Of a stretch of 43,418 bases of DNA, positions 31,998 to 39,863 are shown one piece after another (within the stretch, counting starts at the first letter, position 1; each line of letters starts with the position of its first letter). Made by a program: the position numbers and the translations under genes. The notes under the pieces were generated by a model that was not told where the DNA came from, made no database searches, and saw only the letters and a list, made by a program, of their open reading frames with translations. This DNA is from Sphingomonas sp. TREG-RG-20F-R18-01. GTDB lineage: Bacteria; Pseudomonadota; Alphaproteobacteria; Sphingomonadales; Sphingomonadaceae. The stretch spans positions 1 to 43,418 of the forward strand of contig NZ_JAKNQQ010000015.1 of the NCBI RefSeq assembly GCF_022662475.1, read 5' to 3'.

Positions 31998-32851
31998 CCG
32001 ATGCAGTCGATCCCGACGTCACGCCGATCGACGTCGCCGCCAGTGCAGCGCAGCTACAGCTGAAAGGCCAGCTTCGGATTGTCCTGGCAGCAGTCGCGGG
32101 CGCGCTCGTCGGCAAGCACCTGCTGCCCGCCTCGCTGGCGAACGACACCGTACTTGATGCCGTTTGCGCCATGCTGATGATCGGCGTGGCATCGGCTTGG
32201 CAGTGGGCTCGGGTCCGCCTTCAGCATACGCGGCTTTGGCAACTTGCGACTTCGACACGCGTCCCGAACGATCTCGTTCGCCCGGCAGATCCGCTTCTTG
32301 CGGCAGCAGTCGAAACCGCTCGGCCAGCACCGGCCCCACCCCTCCCTTTCCCCCTCGTTCAACCAAGGAGCATACCCATGTCGATCGGAAGCACCCTCAA
32401 GCATATCCTCGGCTTCGTCGCCGGGATCCTGATCCCCGGCGCAAGCCAGGACACCACCACCCTCACCCATTCGGTGCAGCAGCACCTGGCCGACCTGTAC
32501 GGCGCTGCGGCAGCGAAGATGGCGGCCGAGCTCAAGCTCGACACGACCGGGATGAGCGGTCCCGACAAGGTCTTCGCGATCACGAAGGCGCTGGTCGCAA
32601 CCGCGCAGCGCGACGGGTTCAAGGGCGATCTCACCGTCCTCGGTCACGTCGCGGTCGATATCGCGCAGTCGGCATTCCGCTCGATCGAGCCGAACATCGG
32701 GGCCGACATCGTCGCCTTGGCATCGGCGCTGACCGCCAACCCCCTCGTCAATGTCGCAGCCGAACTGGTCGGCGGCATCGCGCAGAAGGCGGCGGACGGC
32801 ATCGTGTTCGGCGCGCCGAAGGAAGTGGTGCAGAAAATACCCGCTGAATGA
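31994..32851 (+). CDS. Holin-like (Pam3-gp28 type) fusion protein
   Basis: A 285-residue frame with two halves. Residues 1-100 resemble a Pam3-gp28-type putative holin ('LRIVLAAVAGALVGKHLLPA', 'DAVCAMLMIGVASAWQWARV'), with two membrane helices. Residues 129-285 start at an internal Met with a strong ribosome binding site and form a helical protein ('TLKHILGFVAGILIPGASQD', 'LGHVAVDIAQSAFRSIEPNI'). The Pro-rich link (110-128) looks like an old spacer read as protein. Either a fusion or two products from one frame. It starts within the lysozyme stop (ATGA). Confidence 0.75.
   Translation: MTDAVDPDVTPIDVAASAAQLQLKGQLRIVLAAVAGALVGKHLLPASLANDTVLDAVCAMLMIGVASAWQWARVRLQHTRLWQLATSTRVPNDLVRPADPLLAAAVETARPAPAPPLPFPLVQPRSIPMSIGSTLKHILGFVAGILIPGASQDTTTLTHSVQQHLADLYGAAAAKMAAELKLDTTGMSGPDKVFAITKALVATAQRDGFKGDLTVLGHVAVDIAQSAFRSIEPNIGADIVALASALTANPLVNVAAELVGGIAQKAADGIVFGAPKEVVQKIPAE
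32365..32380 (+). promoter_or_regulatory. Strong internal ribosome binding site and start
   Basis: AAGGAG (32365-32370) lies 7 bases before ATG 32378, in frame within the gene above. This would give a separate 157-residue product (32378-32851). Confidence 0.65.
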
Positions 32852-33090
32852 GCGGGCACGGCAGGGTCACGTCGGTCGATCACGTCCAACCGGACAACGA
32901 TACGATCGACGTGATCCGGCTGGCGACGGACTGGCCCCACGCGGCCAGTTCCGTCGATATCCCGGCCGACACCAATCCGCACCCGCAGATCGGCGACCTG
33001 ATCAGCTGGGGACCCCACCACGTCCAGTGGAACGGCAAGACGCTGCGCAAGATCGGCTGGGAAGTCGATCCGAACCAGCCGATGCACTGA
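32848..33090 (+). CDS. Hypothetical small phage protein
   Basis: An 80-residue protein with beta-barrel-like pattern ('GRVTSVDHVQPDNDTIDVIR', 'PQIGDLISWGPHHVQWNGKT'). Residue spacing resembles small OB/SH3-like folds, but no family is recognised. It overlaps the upstream gene by four bases. Confidence 0.6.
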   Translation: MSGHGRVTSVDHVQPDNDTIDVIRLATDWPHAASSVDIPADTNPHPQIGDLISWGPHHVQWNGKTLRKIGWEVDPNQPMH

Positions 33091-33102
33091 AGGAGCGCGC
33101 CG

Positions 33103-33477
33103 GTGGCCAATCCCCCCGACATCAAGACTTTCCCGCGGCGCGTAGATCCGTCGATGCCGCGCCGCGGCTTCTATGCCGTGCTAACACGCGGCGACCAGGT
33201 GCTCGACATTCTGCAGACGGACGAAGAGGTCGCGTCCTTCACGATCACCCCGAATGCCGATGCCACAGCGGCCGGCATGATGGTGCTGACCGACGATGCG
33301 TTCGCGCCGCGCTATGCTGACCGTGTGTTCGGCTTCTGGATCGATATCGATCCGGTCATGCGCGACAGCGCGATCTTCAACGGCACCGGTATCGTCCTGG
33401 GCGTCGAGATCAGCTTCACGACCAATTTCCAGCAATCCGATCAGATCACGGTCGGTATCCGAGTGGTGAACAAATGA
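33103..33477 (+). CDS. Hypothetical phage structural-region protein
   Basis: A 124-residue, mostly beta protein from GTG 33103 after AAGGAGCGCGCC. 'GFYAVLTRGDQVLDILQTDE', 'GFWIDIDPVMRDSAIFNG' and 'DQITVGIRVVNK' suggest a jelly-roll or Ig-like fold. Position before the tail spike suggests an adaptor or fibre base protein. No family recognised. Confidence 0.62.
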   Translation: MANPPDIKTFPRRVDPSMPRRGFYAVLTRGDQVLDILQTDEEVASFTITPNADATAAGMMVLTDDAFAPRYADRVFGFWIDIDPVMRDSAIFNGTGIVLGVEISFTTNFQQSDQITVGIRVVNK

Positions 33478-33767
33478 CCGATGAAACCGTGCTCGGCGGA
33501 TGGGTCGAGAATGGCGGCCGCCAGCGCGCGACCTTCACCTTCTTTCAGGGAATCGTGGGCGTGCGCGATCGCGGCGGTACCCTCGACCTGTCCTATTTCG
33601 CGAAGACGACCCCCACGCCCCCTCCGCGCGTGCAAGGCGTCGTCGGCGGAAAGCTGGTGACGGTCCTGTCCGTCGAAGACCGCCACCTCGATGCGAACGG
33701 CGCCGCGCCGCGGGATGGCGAGATGCGCGTGGTCACGCTGACCGTCGCTCCCGTCACCACGGCATAG
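33474..33767 (+). CDS. Hypothetical phage structural-region protein
   Basis: A 97-residue beta-rich protein ('RATFTFFQGIVGVRDRGGTL', 'GEMRVVTLTVAPV') overlapping the upstream gene by four bases. Likely works with its neighbours at the tail fibre base. Not recognised. Confidence 0.6.
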   Translation: MTDETVLGGWVENGGRQRATFTFFQGIVGVRDRGGTLDLSYFAKTTPTPPPRVQGVVGGKLVTVLSVEDRHLDANGAAPRDGEMRVVTLTVAPVTTA

Positions 33768-33776
33768 GAGGCTCGC

Positions 33777-34007
33777 ATGGCCCTTGCTCCCTTGGCTCAA
33801 ACCCTTGTGCTGACGGCCGACGGTTCGATCTTCTCGCTGCTCGACCCCGTCACGATTCCGGCGGGCACCATCGTCCTGCCGCCCGATCCAAACCCGACGC
33901 TCGACAATACTCTCGCCGGGAGCACCACCGTGCTGGCCGGCGATCCCGCTTTCGCCCCCACCTTCGCCGCCCTCGAGGCGCTTTTCATCTCTCTCGGAGC
34001 AGCATGA
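33777..34007 (+). CDS. Hypothetical small phage protein
   Basis: A 76-residue protein ('QTLVLTADGSIFSLLDPVTI', 'PPDPNPTLDNTLAG') with a short beta segment and a hydrophobic C-terminal helix. TAGGAGG upstream is a strong ribosome binding site. It ends one base before the spike start. Function unknown. Confidence 0.6.
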   Translation: MALAPLAQTLVLTADGSIFSLLDPVTIPAGTIVLPPDPNPTLDNTLAGSTTVLAGDPAFAPTFAALEALFISLGAA

Positions 34008-34008
34008 C

Positions 34009-37000
34009 ATGAACCTCATCGACTATGCGATCGACTCCGTCCGGGTTGCCACGACTAAGCTGGAGGCAGCCGCGAATGAAACTGCCGCGATCCAGGCGAT
34101 GGCCCTTGCTACCGCGTCGGCGGCGCTAGCGGCGTCGCCTCCCACCTTTGCAATCATGGCACCGGCAGCTGCGGCCGAAGGCAATAGTGGTGCGAAGCTG
34201 TTCATTTTCGTCGCGGTGCTCAGCAAGAGCTGGACGTCGCCGATCGCGGTAGCGTGGAGCATCGTAGGGACCGGTGCGAACGCAGCCGACGCTACCGACT
34301 TCACCGGAAGTGTATTCCCGTCGGGCAGCTTTACGTTTGGCGCCGGCGAGACGTCGAAGAATATCGTGGTGTCGGTGAACGGCGACACCACAGTGGAGCC
34401 GAACGAGAACTTCCTTCTCACCGCGACCCCGACTCTCCAGTTGAGCACCGGCAGTGCTACTGGAACGATACTGAACGACGACGTCACCAGCGCACCGGTG
34501 CCCACGACGCTGCGCGCAAATCCGCCGCCCGCAGAGCCCGCCCCGATCGTGTCGACCGTTAACACGGGCATCTCCAATTCAGACGTCGGCGCGTTGGAGC
34601 AATACCTGGAAGTTGCGTTCACCGATAACAACGATCTGTACATCAATATCGGCATGGATTCGAGTAACCAGAATGGTTACACGCTGCACAAAGCTGCCGC
34701 CGCAGATAAGGTCCTGCTTAATCGGGTAACGGCTGGCGCATCCCGTTTTATCGACTATTTTACGGTTGACACCAAGTACAACACGAACAGCCGATATCGG
34801 CTGGAGCTTACCGACAAATTCGGCCTCACGCTGTTGGCGGGAACTAACGCCGACTCCGTGCTGACCCAGATTTATCAGACTAAGTACAAGGCGAACGGTG
34901 GCGGGGCAAACGCGGTCACCGTCGACCTGATCGGAAGTTACGCAGGAGACTACTCGGGGCCGAAGGGGATCGTATCTACGAAGGCCGGCGTTATCGGTTT
35001 GGCCAATAACCCCTTGGTGATCAGCAACGTTCAGTTCCATCCGGCAACGCGGCTCGTGCGCGCCGACGTCGTCTATTTCGTCTCGTCCGACGACATTCTC
35101 CTCGCGCAGATCGAAGACCTGTCGGGCAACATGCTGGTTCCGTACGCTCCGGTCAGCGTCGTGGCGAATGCAACAGCGGGCACTGCTACGGTGGAAACGA
35201 CCAACCCCGTCCCGCTCAACAAGCAAGGCTCGGATTTCAATATCCGGTTCGCCTTCCAGACTCACACCGCGGTCGTTGCAGTAGCGCCGTCATTCTACCC
35301 AACGCTTGGCCTGTTCGGCTCGAACCTTTCCGCTCCGGGCGCCTATGGCGTGCCACGGCCAACCTACACGAACCTGCTCGCTGGCGGCTATTGGCAGGGT
35401 TGGGGCGACGAGAACGGATATCAGACGTACGACCCGTACTATTCGCCGACGAAGATCGACCCCAATGGTAACCCGCTGGCGTCCAAGATCGCTATGCAAT
35501 CGTCGTTTCCGGTCATGGCGCCTGGTGAAACGGTGCGCCTCCAGCTCGACTGGACCGGCGGGGCGTGCACGATCGCATTGCCCGGTGGCGGGGCCGGCTA
35601 CACGCATTCGGCCATAACCGTGGTCAACGCCAACACCGTGCAGTTCGACATCTCCGTAGACGTCATCAATCCGGTTGCGGACAACGACCTCCTGACGGTC
35701 GTATTCCAAACAATCGACGTGACAAACCCGCCGAAGAACATCTTCCTCGGCGCCGTTGGCGCGGATCGAACGAAGCGCTTCCAACAGAGCTATATCGACT
35801 TCCTCAAGCAACTCGATGGTCCGATGCGTTTCCTCGATTGGGGCGAAGCGTTCGACGACGGCAACGCCTATGATCAGACCGTCAACAAGGGTTGGTCGAA
35901 GCGGTCGCATCGCAATGTCCTTGGTCATCAAGGCGCACGCGGCACGCCGTACGAAGACTATATCGAGCTGGGGCAACTTACGGGCCGTGACGTGTGGCTG
36001 ACGCCACCCCTTGCCATGGTGAACAGTCCCGAGGGCCTCGACGACCTCGCGCGCATGCTGAAAATGTTCGACACGGGCGAAGGCGCGGACCCGAACACAA
36101 TTACGGGCGGGGTCCCCGCAGCAAACCGAATCCGTATCGAGCTGTCAGACGAAATCTGGAACTCGGGACGTAACCCTTGGAGCTATGCGGCCTCGATCGG
36201 CCGCCAGTACCACGCCTATGTTGACGATGGCTCGGACGGCGGCAACAAGAACGTGGCTTCGTGTATTGGCCGGCTCGTTGCGCAGAAGATCTTGGGCCAG
36301 ACGGTACGATCCGCAATACCAACGTGGCAGACCCGCACCTTGCTCGAGCTCGGTTTGCAGATGGGCAACGGCGACCTCGGTAATTTGGTCTCGACCGGAA
36401 GTTTCTGGAACGATGCGCTTCCCTACTGGGACCGCGGGTGCAAGGCGCCGTACGCCCCAGCTGACGCCAACGTGACCGGCGCCGGCGCGCAGCCCGCGAG
36501 CCACGCTGCGACCGATTTGGTCGCGTGGCTGAACCCGTCAGCCGCAGGGCTCACGACTGAAATGGCGGCAGAGCGACAGGCGCTCGCCGCGTACGGAAAG
36601 CCGCTCGACATTTACGAGTGGAACATCTCGCGGCCGAGCGTGACGTTCCGTACGAAAAAGGACGAGTTCCGGTGGCTCTCCAGCCCAGCCGTGTTCGCCT
36701 TCATGCGCGATACGTATTGCCCCATGATCGCGTCGGTCGGCGGCGATAGTTGCCTGTTCAATGATCAAGGGTTGTACGGCGGGTACAACGGCGGCGGTGG
36801 ACACGATCAGCGGTGGAACATGGACGCCGGGTCCGGATCGCCGCTCAACGCGCTGTTCGACGGAGTGCTCGCGTACCTCAGCAAGACGCCGAGCCGCACC
36901 TACACGGATGGGCCCGCCCCCACGACAGCGCCGACGCTTGCCGGGGCCGCCAGCGGGTCGAGCTTCACGATCACGCCGGGCGTTTGGCCGACGGGCGCAG

Positions 37001-37182
37001 TCGTACGCTATCGCGTCATGACGACCATCACCGCGGACCAGCACGAGCGGAACGAAAAGGTCGCGACCAACGCCTACGCCCGCAACGGCCAGGCGGCCGG
37101 CGATTCTATCGAGTATGCCGAAATCGTCGAATTGAACGGTGGCTGGACGTGGTACAGCACCGCTCCGATTATCCTCACGTAA
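34009..37182 (+). CDS. Tail spike with Calx-beta and glycosidase-like domain
   Basis: A 1057-residue protein. Residues 1-45 are a helical, Ala-rich attachment segment. Residues about 46-162 form a Calx-beta repeat ending in 'ATGTILNDD'. Residues about 165-560 are beta sandwich ('FTDNNDLYINIGMDSSNQNG'). Residues about 570-920 look like a clan GH-A TIM barrel: 'MRFLDWGEAF', 'RIRIELSDEIWNSGRNPW' (acid/base candidate E715), 'TLLELGLQMGNGDL' and 'LDIYEWN' (nucleophile candidate E870). A small C-terminal beta module follows ('GAASGSSFTITPGVWPTGAV'). Such spikes cut host capsule or exopolysaccharide; the substrate is unknown. Confidence 0.78.
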   Translation: MNLIDYAIDSVRVATTKLEAAANETAAIQAMALATASAALAASPPTFAIMAPAAAAEGNSGAKLFIFVAVLSKSWTSPIAVAWSIVGTGANAADATDFTGSVFPSGSFTFGAGETSKNIVVSVNGDTTVEPNENFLLTATPTLQLSTGSATGTILNDDVTSAPVPTTLRANPPPAEPAPIVSTVNTGISNSDVGALEQYLEVAFTDNNDLYINIGMDSSNQNGYTLHKAAAADKVLLNRVTAGASRFIDYFTVDTKYNTNSRYRLELTDKFGLTLLAGTNADSVLTQIYQTKYKANGGGANAVTVDLIGSYAGDYSGPKGIVSTKAGVIGLANNPLVISNVQFHPATRLVRADVVYFVSSDDILLAQIEDLSGNMLVPYAPVSVVANATAGTATVETTNPVPLNKQGSDFNIRFAFQTHTAVVAVAPSFYPTLGLFGSNLSAPGAYGVPRPTYTNLLAGGYWQGWGDENGYQTYDPYYSPTKIDPNGNPLASKIAMQSSFPVMAPGETVRLQLDWTGGACTIALPGGGAGYTHSAITVVNANTVQFDISVDVINPVADNDLLTVVFQTIDVTNPPKNIFLGAVGADRTKRFQQSYIDFLKQLDGPMRFLDWGEAFDDGNAYDQTVNKGWSKRSHRNVLGHQGARGTPYEDYIELGQLTGRDVWLTPPLAMVNSPEGLDDLARMLKMFDTGEGADPNTITGGVPAANRIRIELSDEIWNSGRNPWSYAASIGRQYHAYVDDGSDGGNKNVASCIGRLVAQKILGQTVRSAIPTWQTRTLLELGLQMGNGDLGNLVSTGSFWNDALPYWDRGCKAPYAPADANVTGAGAQPASHAATDLVAWLNPSAAGLTTEMAAERQALAAYGKPLDIYEWNISRPSVTFRTKKDEFRWLSSPAVFAFMRDTYCPMIASVGGDSCLFNDQGLYGGYNGGGGHDQRWNMDAGSGSPLNALFDGVLAYLSKTPSRTYTDGPAPTTAPTLAGAASGSSFTITPGVWPTGAVVRYRVMTTITADQHERNEKVATNAYARNGQAAGDSIEYAEIVELNGGWTWYSTAPIILT

Positions 37183-37202
37183 GGCAGAGGTGAACGGTTC
37201 GT

Positions 37203-37230
37203 TTGACTCGTATATTTAGCTAGATAACTC
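37203..37230 (+). promoter_or_regulatory. Possible promoter for the PEP-CTERM gene
   Basis: TTGACT (37203-37208) followed after 16 bases by TAACTC (37225-37230), in an AT-rich 92-base gap. The -35 is good, the -10 poor. A private promoter is expected for an accessory gene with lysogenic expression. Confidence 0.35.
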
Positions 37231-37274
37231 CTTGGTTCGCCCGGGTATTCCGGACGAATCAGGGAGAAGATAAA

Positions 37275-37946
37275 ATGCGTAAGCTGGCAATAGCACTATG
37301 TGCCTTAATAGGGTTGAGCGCGGCTCCGGCTAACGCATTAACTATTGTTCAAACAGCGACTAATCTCCGCAATTATATTAACCAGTTTAATCCTAGCTTG
37401 GGAACGCTGAACAGCGTCACAATTACTTCATCCTACGTAAAGACCTACTTTTTCGCAAAGTCGTATTCATATCCCGGTGCGGTTTTACCTACCATAAATG
37501 CAATTGGTACGATATACACCAACGGATTGGCAGCATACGATTTTACTGGCGCTTATCAAGCTAACGTCGTCAATCCGGAAAACATATCTTTTGGATTCTC
37601 GGCTACAGCTACAGGAAAAAGCTCGTTAAATCTTTCCCAGTATATTGGAACAGGCACTGCAGGCCTATTTGAAGGCACTGGAGATACGTCATTTTCCATC
37701 GACGGATTGGCCATTCAGCCGACAGACCTGCACTTCCCAACGCTCGCTACCGATCAATACACTGTGACTTACGATTTTACAGCATTCGGTGCCGGTGTTC
37801 CCGAGCCGAGCACATGGGCGCTTATGCTGGTCGGATTCGGAAGCATTGGGCTTGCCATGCGCCGGCGTCGCACTGACGTTCTCCGCCCGTCCGATCAGTT
37901 GGCAACCCCTGATACGAGCAAGCATGGGTGGGTTGCTGTAAAATAG
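37275..37946 (+). CDS. PEP-CTERM sorting-domain protein
   Basis: A 223-residue exported protein: signal peptide 1-21 (MRKLAIALCALIGLSAAPANA), a beta-rich Ser/Thr/Asn body, then 'VPEPSTWALMLVGFGSIGLA' and an Arg cluster (about 175-199), the PEP-CTERM signal recognised by exosortase in biofilm/exopolysaccharide-producing bacteria. Normally this lies at the very C-terminus; here 24 residues follow. Base composition is clearly lower in GC than the phage genes around it, and the codons differ. AGGGAGAAG precedes the ATG. It is accessory (moron) cargo that may alter the host surface. Confidence 0.85.
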   Translation: MRKLAIALCALIGLSAAPANALTIVQTATNLRNYINQFNPSLGTLNSVTITSSYVKTYFFAKSYSYPGAVLPTINAIGTIYTNGLAAYDFTGAYQANVVNPENISFGFSATATGKSSLNLSQYIGTGTAGLFEGTGDTSFSIDGLAIQPTDLHFPTLATDQYTVTYDFTAFGAGVPEPSTWALMLVGFGSIGLAMRRRRTDVLRPSDQLATPDTSKHGWVAVK

Positions 37947-38291
37947 CGCCGAGGATCGACGTACTAACAAAGCCGTGCCATATCGAGCAGGCCTCTCCGG
38001 ACTTAGCCGTAAGGAGTGGCCCGCGCGCGCGGTGACTGCGGGTTCCGGTTCGCCGGGTGGCCCGCGAAATAGAATAGCTTTCGAGCGAATACGCGGGGCG
38101 CAGTTCCCGTGGTCCTGCGCGGCTAACCACCCGGTCCGGGTCGGCTGGCCGCGCAGCGATCCCCCAGAGCCTCCCCCAGAGCTTCTCCCATCCGTCGCCG
38201 GCGCTGCCCGGCGCGGGCCCCGTCGATCGTCCCGATCGGCGGCCATCGCACGCGTAGCCGAGTGCTTCTCCCCCAAAGGAACAGCCTCAAA
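37947..38291. other. Non-coding gap before methylase
   Basis: About 345 bases with no supported gene; short open frames on both strands have poor, Arg/Pro-rich composition. CCCCCAGAGCCT and CCCCCAGAGCTT form a 12-base tandem repeat at 38161-38184. AAAGGA before 38292 is the methylase ribosome binding site. Confidence 0.5.
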
Positions 38292-39086
38292 ATGACATCA
38301 CTGTCCCCGGTCCAGCCGGTCAGCCCGCCTGCGGCCTATCTTGGCGGTAAGCGCAACCTGGCGCGCCGACTGACCGCGTTGATCGAAGCCACACCGCACG
38401 AATCCTATGTCGAGCCATTCGTCGGCATGGGCGGCATATTTCTTCGGCGATCGCGCCGGCCGCGCGCTGAGGTAATCAACGATATATCCCGCGACGTCTC
38501 TACGCTCTTCCGGATCCTGCAGCGTCACTACCAGGCGTTCATGGATATGCTGAAGTGGCAGATCACAAGCCGTGACGAATTCGAGCGTCTGCTCCCGATC
38601 GAGGCGGATAGCCTGACCGATTTGGAGCGCGCCGCGCGCTTCCTCTATCTTCAGCGCCTGTCCTTTGGCGGCAAGGTATCAGGGCGCGGATTTGGCGTTG
38701 ATCGCCAAGCGCCGGCTCGATTCGATGTTACGAAACTCGGACCGATGCTCGAGGAGCTGCACGAGCGCCTCGCCGGCGTGAAGATCGAGCGCTTGCCTTA
38801 CGGCGACCTGATTCGTCGATACGATACGCCGCAGACCCTGTTCTACCTTGATCCGCCTTATTGGGGCTGCGAGACCGACTATGGTCCTGGAACATTCGAG
38901 CGCGCTGACTTCGAACGCCTCGCCGACCAGCTCGCTGGCATCAGCGGAAAATTCATTCTGTCGGTGAACGCCACTCCGGGCGCACGGGCAGTGTTCGAAC
39001 GCTTTGACGTCACCGACGTCGAGACGACCTGGACGGTGTCACAAACTGGCGCGAAGCGCGTCACAGAGTTGATCGTTCGCAACTGA
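38292..39086 (+). CDS. DNA adenine methylase (Dam/D12 class)
   Basis: A 264-residue N6-adenine methyltransferase. The alpha-group order is seen: 'AAYLGGKRNLARRLTALI' and 'YVEPFVGMGGIFLRRS' (SAM-binding FxGxG), 'EVINDISRDVSTLFR', then 'TLFYLDPPYWGCETDYG' with the catalytic DPPY. The middle region is shorter than in E. coli Dam (278 residues). No cognate restriction enzyme is nearby, so it is an orphan phage methylase, perhaps protecting phage DNA. Target sequence not determinable. A strong terminator follows. Confidence 0.92.
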   Translation: MTSLSPVQPVSPPAAYLGGKRNLARRLTALIEATPHESYVEPFVGMGGIFLRRSRRPRAEVINDISRDVSTLFRILQRHYQAFMDMLKWQITSRDEFERLLPIEADSLTDLERAARFLYLQRLSFGGKVSGRGFGVDRQAPARFDVTKLGPMLEELHERLAGVKIERLPYGDLIRRYDTPQTLFYLDPPYWGCETDYGPGTFERADFERLADQLAGISGKFILSVNATPGARAVFERFDVTDVETTWTVSQTGAKRVTELIVRN

Positions 39087-39095
39087 TGAGAAGGA

Positions 39096-39127
39096 GCGGC
39101 TGAGGCACTAGCCTCGGCCGCCTTTTT
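39096..39127 (+). terminator. Rho-independent terminator after methylase
   Basis: GCGGCTGAGGC (39096-39106) pairs with GCCTCGGCCGC (39111-39121) over an ACTA loop (one G-T pair), followed by TTTTT at 39123-39127. Strong stem plus T run. Confidence 0.88.
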
Positions 39128-39133
39128 CCGCGT

Positions 39134-39278
39134 GCGGGTATCGACCCGATGATAGCGGGTATCGGGCCGGTCTTTGCCCTTGAGAACTGCACATTTCCGC
39201 GCCCTTTTGAAACCGGGGCGGAGGGTGCCTCCGCCATTATTGCGGGTCCGCCGGGCTATTCTCAGGCCGGCCCGGCGG
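39134..39278. repeat. Repeat pair and two hairpins
   Basis: GCGGGTATCG occurs at 39134-39143 and 39155-39164, spaced by 21 bases (two helix turns). Two stem-loops follow: GGCGGAGG/CCTCCGCC (39217-39235, 3-base loop) and CCGCCGGGC/GCCCGGCGG (39248-39278, 13-base loop). The first could be a terminator for either strand. The gap 39128-39321 contains no gene. Confidence 0.5.
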
Positions 39279-39321
39279 GGCGGCAAGGCAGTCGGCCTAC
39301 CAATAACTGGTTTCGGAGCGG

Positions 39322-39540
39322 TTACGGCATCCCGACGAGGTCGGAATAATTAAAGCGCGCCACCGGACTATCCTCGGTTCCCTGCGCGAAGATTACCGTG
39401 TCGTCTGGATGAACATCCCTTTGCGCTCGGCGATCCCAGCCCATGTGGAAGAAATCCGGCTTGCCCCAAACACCCACGGCCGAATGATATTCACTACCGC
39501 GAAATCCGACGAAATGCAGCGCGGGTCTAATCTCGAACAT
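39322..39540 (-). CDS. Conserved small hypothetical protein
   Basis: A 72-residue protein: 'MFEIRPALHFVGFRGSEYHS', 'AVGVWGKPDFFHMGWDRRAQ', 'DVHPDDTVIFAQG'. The pattern RPALHFVGFRG-EY-SAV-V-GxPDFxHxxWDRRA is one I associate with a recurring alphaproteobacterial small protein, often near mobile elements. Role unknown. A start seven residues upstream (39561) is possible. Confidence 0.72.
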   Translation of the reverse strand: MFEIRPALHFVGFRGSEYHSAVGVWGKPDFFHMGWDRRAQRDVHPDDTVIFAQGTEDSPVARFNYSDLVGMP

Positions 39541-39863
39541 TCTGCGCCTCTGCGAATCCATGCTGCGGCCGAGCGGTATTTGTAGAGGCAGGGTCCGCTC
39601 ATTCCCCGGTTATGCCGTGACCCGCTCCGGATCCCTGAGACGGCAAGCGAACACACCAGGGGCGACAACCAACTCCACCCGACGTCCTTCCGGCACTGGT
39701 GGCTGTCCGGAAATTACGCCGCTCGGTCACGTGACCTCGACCATGCCCGTCGGCACTGCCGCAGCGATGTTCCTGATAGCATCGGATTGCCCAAAAAACA
39801 TTGAATTGTGTGCTCGGCGGCCCGCGGTCACTTCCTATTTTCCCTCTCTTGATGAGGTCCGAA
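39541..39863. other. Region upstream of integrase 1
   Basis: About 323 bases without a supported gene. It holds a perfect 12-base palindrome GGTCACGTGACC (39725-39736) and a short TTCCGG/CCGGAA inverted repeat. No GGTGCCCC-type repeats are present. GATGAGGT before ATG 39864 is the integrase ribosome binding site. Confidence 0.45.

Noticed and set aside
37689..38276. 195-codon minus-strand frame and 106-codon plus-strand frame in the gap before the methylase
   Set aside because: Both are Arg/Pro/Ser-rich and lack a ribosome binding site or motif; the region is better left as non-coding.
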